Shown here piece by piece: positions 5,858-8,138 of a DNA stretch of 8,138 nucleotides. Position numbers and translations under genes: made by a program. The notes under the pieces are model-generated. The model was not told the origin of the DNA. It saw nothing but the letters and a program-made list of their open reading frames with translations, and did no database searches. This DNA comes from Pseudomonadota bacterium (GTDB taxonomy: Bacteria; Pseudomonadota; Alphaproteobacteria; JAAXGF01), in NCBI GenBank assembly GCA_022563655.1, contig JADFMW010000126.1, forward strand, positions 1 through 8,138, given 5' to 3'. The stretch's first letter is position 1; every line of letters begins with the position of its first letter.

Positions 5858-6281
5858 AAGCGCCGCCGAGCCGCCGGACAAGCTGTCGATCGTCGTCTTC
5901 TCCGGCGACTTCGAGCGGGTGCATTACGCGCTGTCGATGGCCGCCGCCGCCGCCGCGGTCAACCGGCCGACGACGCTGTTCCTGACCATGGGCGCGATTC
6001 ACGCGCTCGGCCCCAGGCGGCCCGATGGCTCTCCCGGTTGGACGGCGCTCCCGGGCGCGGCGGCGCGCGACGCCGAGTTCGCCGAGCGCGGCGTCGCCAC
6101 CTTCGAGGAACTCTTTTCCGCCTGCGTCGCCTTCGGCGTCAGGATCATGGTGTGCGAGATGGGCCTGCGCGCCATCGGGCTGGCGAGAGCGGAGCTGCGC
6201 CAGGACTTCGAGTTCGAGGAAGGCGGCATCGTCACCTTCCTCAACGACGCCTCGGCCACCGGCGCGATGCTGTTCGTCTGA
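5847..6281 (+). CDS. DsrE/DsrF-like (TusD-fold) small protein
   Basis: A 144-residue cytoplasmic protein of the DsrE/F-like superfamily, whose better-known members (TusBCD, DsrEFH) carry persulfide sulfur on a conserved Cys. The N-terminal strand LSIVVFSGDFERVHYALSMA (about 13-32), an Ala-rich helix, a second strand TTLFLTMGAIHAL, and IMVCEMGLRAIGL around Cys103 fit the family. Cys103 is at the usual position of the sulfur-carrying residue; Cys93 lies ten residues earlier. The C-terminus ends FLNDASATGAMLFV. The ATG lies inside the 3' end of the MoeB-like gene (11-nt overlap) with only a weak GAG upstream, so it is probably translated by coupling. The pairing with an E1-like enzyme suggests a sulfur-transfer role, but this is inference and the exact substrate is unknown. 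It is the last gene of the block; 88 nt downstream is the converging dehydrogenase, and I see no convincing hairpin-plus-T terminator between them. Confidence 0.8.
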   Translation: MPPESAAEPPDKLSIVVFSGDFERVHYALSMAAAAAAVNRPTTLFLTMGAIHALGPRRPDGSPGWTALPGAAARDAEFAERGVATFEELFSACVAFGVRIMVCEMGLRAIGLARAELRQDFEFEEGGIVTFLNDASATGAMLFV

Positions 6282-6369
6282 ACCCAGGCGGCCTCGGGTG
6301 CGCGTGCGGTTTCGCGAATTGCCCTGCGCGGGAAGGTTTGAAGCCCGTCCCGGTCCCCTGGTTTCCGAA

Positions 6370-7356
6370 TTACGTGTAGATGTCGATCACGCGGTCGGGC
6401 GGGGAGTGGCCGTCGACGAAAGACTGGATGTTGATGACGACCTTCTCGCCCATGTCGATGCGGCCCTCGATGGTCGCCGAGCTCATGTGCGGCAGAAGCA
6501 CGACGTTGTCGAGCTCGAGGAGCTTGGGGTTGATCGCCGGCTCGTGCTCGAAGACGTCGAGCGCGGCGCCGGCGATCTCGCCGCCGCGCAGCATCCGGGT
6601 GAGCGCGTTCTCGTCGATCACCTCGCCGCGCGAGGTGTTGACGACGTAAGCGTGCGGGCGCAACAGCTTGAGCCGGCGCGCCGAGAGCAGGTGGTAGGTC
6701 GCCGGCGTGTGCGGGCAGTTGACCGAGATGATGTCCATGCGCGCGAGCATCTGGTCGAGGCTCTCCCAATAGGTCGCCTCGAGCTCGGCCTCGACCTCCT
6801 CGGGCGCCCGGTGGCGGTTGTGGTAGTGAATCGACAGCCCGAAGCCGCGCGCCCGCCGCGCCACCGCCGTGCCGACGCGGCCCATGCCGACGATGCCGAG
6901 CCGCTTGCCCCAGATGCGATGGCCGAGCATGAAGGTCGGACCCCAGCCCGTCCACTCGCCGCTGCGCACCAGCCGCTCGCCCTCGGCCAGCCGGCGCGGC
7001 ACCGCGAGGATCAGCGCCATGGTCATGTCGGCGGTGTCCTCGGTGAGCACGCCCGGCGTGTTGGTCACGGTGAGGTTGCGCTCGCGCGCCGCGGCCAGGT
7101 CGATGTGATCGACGCCGTTGCCGAAGTTAGCGATCAGCCGCAGGTTGGGGTTGGCGTGCGCGATCACCTCCTTGTCGATGCGGTCGGTGATCGTCGGCAC
7201 CAGCACGTCGGCCGTCTTCATCGCCGCGATGAGGTCGGCCTGCGACATCGGCGCATCGTCGTCGTTGAGCCGGGTGTCGAACAGCTCCATAATCCGGGTC
7301 TCGATGACCTCGGGCAGCTTGCGCGTGATGACGACGAGGGGTTTTTTCTTGGCCAT
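6370..7356 (-). CDS. gyaR: D-isomer-specific 2-hydroxyacid dehydrogenase, glyoxylate/hydroxypyruvate reductase-like
   Basis: These enzymes reduce 2-oxo acids such as glyoxylate or hydroxypyruvate to the D-2-hydroxy acid using NAD(P)H. The 328 residues show the two-domain layout: an N-terminal substrate domain (starting PLVVITRKLPEVI, with NFGNGVDHIDL), the nucleotide-binding fold with GMGRVGTAVARRA, then the C-terminal tail. The catalytic triad is intact: Arg243 (NTSRGEV), Glu270 (DVFEHEP) and His290 (LLPHMSS). HYHNRHR after the second Rossmann strand places Arg where an NADPH phosphate would sit, so NADPH preference is possible. The start at ATG 7356 (MAKKKPLV) is preferred over an upstream in-frame ATG at 7437 because GGGAG lies 6 nt before it and a good promoter overlaps the upstream stretch. 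The exact substrate cannot be read from the sequence, so the symbol is provisional. It converges on the dsrE-like gene and is divergent from the SH3 gene. Confidence 0.9.
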   Translation of the reverse strand: MAKKKPLVVITRKLPEVIETRIMELFDTRLNDDDAPMSQADLIAAMKTADVLVPTITDRIDKEVIAHANPNLRLIANFGNGVDHIDLAAARERNLTVTNTPGVLTEDTADMTMALILAVPRRLAEGERLVRSGEWTGWGPTFMLGHRIWGKRLGIVGMGRVGTAVARRARGFGLSIHYHNRHRAPEEVEAELEATYWESLDQMLARMDIISVNCPHTPATYHLLSARRLKLLRPHAYVVNTSRGEVIDENALTRMLRGGEIAGAALDVFEHEPAINPKLLELDNVVLLPHMSSATIEGRIDMGEKVVINIQSFVDGHSPPDRVIDIYT

Positions 7357-7362
7357 CAGGGT

Positions 7363-7367
7363 CTCCC
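7363..7367 (-). promoter_or_regulatory. Ribosome binding site of the hydroxyacid dehydrogenase
   Basis: On the minus strand GGGAG is followed by the 6-nt spacer ACCCTG and the ATG at 7356. This selects the MAKKKPLV start over the longer alternative at 7437. Confidence 0.65.
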
Positions 7368-7408
7368 GCGGCGGGGGGCGGCCACCGAGAGCCCGCGCCG
7401 GCCGCCCC

Positions 7409-7437
7409 TGTTTAGCAAATGTATGGGGACGAGACAA
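7409..7437 (-). promoter_or_regulatory. Promoter of the hydroxyacid dehydrogenase gene
   Basis: Read on the minus strand, TTGTCT (7437-7432) and TAAACA (7414-7409) are separated by exactly 17 bp, giving four of six matches to each sigma-70 consensus box. The patch is conspicuously AT-rich in a GC-rich region. Transcription would begin near 7401, about 45 nt before the ATG at 7356. No hard evidence of transcription, but it is the best promoter match in the window. Confidence 0.5.
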
Positions 7438-7477
7438 CGCGTCGCCGCCAGCCGCTGCGCCGCCGCGCGGGCTCGGC

Positions 7478-7483
7478 TATAGT
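7478..7483 (+). promoter_or_regulatory. Candidate -10 box of the SH3-domain gene
   Basis: TATAGT in the context GGCTATAGTGG lies 30 bp before the GTG at 7514 and matches five of six positions of the -10 consensus. No convincing -35 hexamer is found 16-18 bp upstream. The site is at a sensible distance for a short leader. Confidence 0.4.
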
Positions 7484-7499
7484 GGCGCGCCGCCTGACC

Positions 7500-7504
7500 G
7501 GGAG
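7500..7504 (+). promoter_or_regulatory. Ribosome binding site deciding the GTG start of the SH3-domain gene
   Basis: GGGAG lies 9 nt before GTG 7514 and only 3 nt before TTG 7508, favouring GTG. The frame is open far upstream, but only from here does it give a signal peptide followed by the SH3 repeats. Confidence 0.55.
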
Positions 7505-7513
7505 CCTTTGCGC

Positions 7514-8005
7514 GTGAGTCTGATTCTCCGGCGCGTCGCCGCCGCCCTCGTCCTGACCGTCGCCGCCCTCGACGCCGCCCCCGCCGGGGAAGGCGCGGCG
7601 CCGCTGCCGCGCTTCGCCTCGCTGCGCTCGGACGAGGTCAACCTGCGCGCCGGCCCCGGCACGCAATACCCGGTGGAGTGGGTGTTCCAGCGCCGCTACC
7701 TGCCGGTCGAGATCGTCGCCGAGTACGAGCAGTGGCGCCGCGTCCGCGACGTCGACGGCAGCGAGGGCTGGGTGCACAAGAGCCTGTTGTCGGGGCGCCG
7801 CTCGATCCTCGTCACCGGCGGGGTGCGCACGCTCTATCGCCGTCCCGACGCGGCGTCGGCGCCCGAGCTCAGGGCCGAGCCCGGCGTCGTCGGCCGGCTC
7901 GTCGCGTGCGATGGCGGCTGGTGCCGGGTCGAGATCGCCGGCGCCACGGGGTGGCTCCCGCGCGCCCACCTCTGGGGCGTCCACGCCGACGAGGTGGTGG
8001 AATAA
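7514..8005 (+). CDS. Exported double SH3-domain protein
   Basis: A 163-residue protein starting at GTG. The N-terminus is a signal peptide: two Arg, a hydrophobic core (VAAALVLTVAAL, about residues 8-19) and an Ala-rich cleavage region near residues 21-25, so it is likely periplasmic. Two bacterial SH3-like repeats follow. The first has SLRSDEVNLRAGPGTQYPV (36-54), WRRVRDVDGSEGWVHKSLL and ends around LSGRRS. The second has VRTLYRRPDAA, PGVVGRLVAC and GGWCRVEIAGATGWLPRAHLWGV. The NLRxGPGTxYP plus GWVHxSLLSGRR pattern is a family common in alphaproteobacteria. Such domains bind peptides or peptidoglycan stems, but the partner is unknown. It is divergent from the dehydrogenase and stops 7 nt before a converging gene. 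Confidence 0.87.
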   Translation: MSLILRRVAAALVLTVAALDAAPAGEGAAPLPRFASLRSDEVNLRAGPGTQYPVEWVFQRRYLPVEIVAEYEQWRRVRDVDGSEGWVHKSLLSGRRSILVTGGVRTLYRRPDAASAPELRAEPGVVGRLVACDGGWCRVEIAGATGWLPRAHLWGVHADEVVE

Positions 8006-8012
8006 ATCGGCG

Positions 8013-8138
8013 CTAGTCGAAATCCTCGCTGAGCGTCTGCCGCACCACCTCGGGCATCACCGCCATGTGGCCGTAGACCGCGTGGCCGATGCCGACGTCC
8101 ACCCGCGCGCCGGGCTCGCGGAAGCTGGCGATCTGGGC
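8013..8138 (-). CDS. C-terminal end of a protein running off the window, possibly an alpha/beta hydrolase
   Basis: Minus-strand frame of 41 codons ending in TAG at 8015-8013 and open to the window edge. It reads AQIASFREPGARVDVG, then IGHAVYGHMAVMPEVV and a tail TLSEDFD. The acidic end and the GHAVYGHMAV stretch resemble the C-terminus of an alpha/beta-hydrolase, where the His of the catalytic triad lies near GH, but this is a guess from 41 residues. It converges on the SH3 gene with a 7-nt gap. It is more likely coding than the opposite strand because it keeps a sensible amino-acid composition up to a stop that lies immediately past the neighbouring gene. Confidence 0.5.
   Translation of the reverse strand, partial: AQIASFREPGARVDVGIGHAVYGHMAVMPEVVRQTLSEDFD

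Noticed and set aside
6282..6369. Terminator between the converging DsrE-like and dehydrogenase genes, and an imperfect repeat (GGTTTCGCGAATT near 6308, GGTTTCCGAATT near 6360)
   Set aside because: Only short GC stems without a T-run are visible, and the repeat is imperfect, short and overlaps the dehydrogenase stop codon, so it is probably chance.
7357..7437. N-terminal extension of the dehydrogenase to an ATG at 7437
   Set aside because: The extra 27 residues are Arg/Pro-rich, the stretch holds a promoter-like sequence, and a good ribosome binding site precedes the ATG at 7356.
6025..7482. 485-codon plus-strand open frame across the dehydrogenase
   Set aside because: Antisense to a dehydrogenase with an intact catalytic triad; stop-poor only because of base composition.
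7118..7513. Upstream extension of the SH3 protein
   Set aside because: The frame is open by composition only, overlaps the divergent dehydrogenase, and would bury the signal peptide inside the protein.

Overview
The window is very GC-rich and tightly packed, and every gene I recognise is of alphaproteobacterial type. The ubiE-ubiB-coaBC(dfp)-dut-moeB order next to a divergent mutM, and an SH3-domain protein divergent from a glyoxylate-reductase-like dehydrogenase, are typical of Rhodospirillales-like chromosomes (from memory, not from a search). It is mostly a core-genome housekeeping region. I see no mobile element, CRISPR array, tRNA or rRNA.

Layout. Positions 1-545 (minus) hold a broken mutM: a good N-terminal half that switches abruptly near position 80 into sequence of an unrelated reading frame. 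Positions 546-664 are the divergent control region and carry a sharp 17-bp palindrome. Positions 665-6281 (plus) look like one transcription block of six genes: an unusual XRE-type helix-turn-helix/UbiE fusion, ubiB, coaBC, dut, a MoeB/ThiF-type E1-like enzyme and a small DsrE-family protein. Spacings are 4 nt, 116 nt, -4 nt, 25 nt and -11 nt, and a secondary promoter may lie in the 116-nt gap before coaBC. Positions 6370-7356 (minus) encode a D-2-hydroxyacid dehydrogenase converging on that block. Positions 7514-8005 (plus) encode an exported double-SH3 protein divergent from it. Positions 8013-8138 (minus) hold the C-terminus of a further protein that runs off the window.

How the genes relate. 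UbiE (C-methyltransferase) and UbiB (COQ8/ADCK-type atypical kinase) both serve ubiquinone synthesis. CoaBC makes 4'-phosphopantetheine from phosphopantothenate for coenzyme A. Dut removes dUTP and MutM would remove oxidised guanine, so both protect DNA. The MoeB-like enzyme adenylates a ubiquitin-like sulfur carrier, and the adjacent DsrE-family protein could belong to a sulfur-relay step.

The least ordinary part is positions 1-1000: a truncated mutM, a palindromic operator candidate, a start codon inside a 9-bp tandem duplication, a DNA-binding domain in frame with UbiE, and a linker made of a 12-bp tandem repeat. A 23-bp perfect tandem duplication spans the ubiB stop codon. A normally conserved Asn of the CoaB half is Ser. 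No intergenic stretch exceeds 300 bases.
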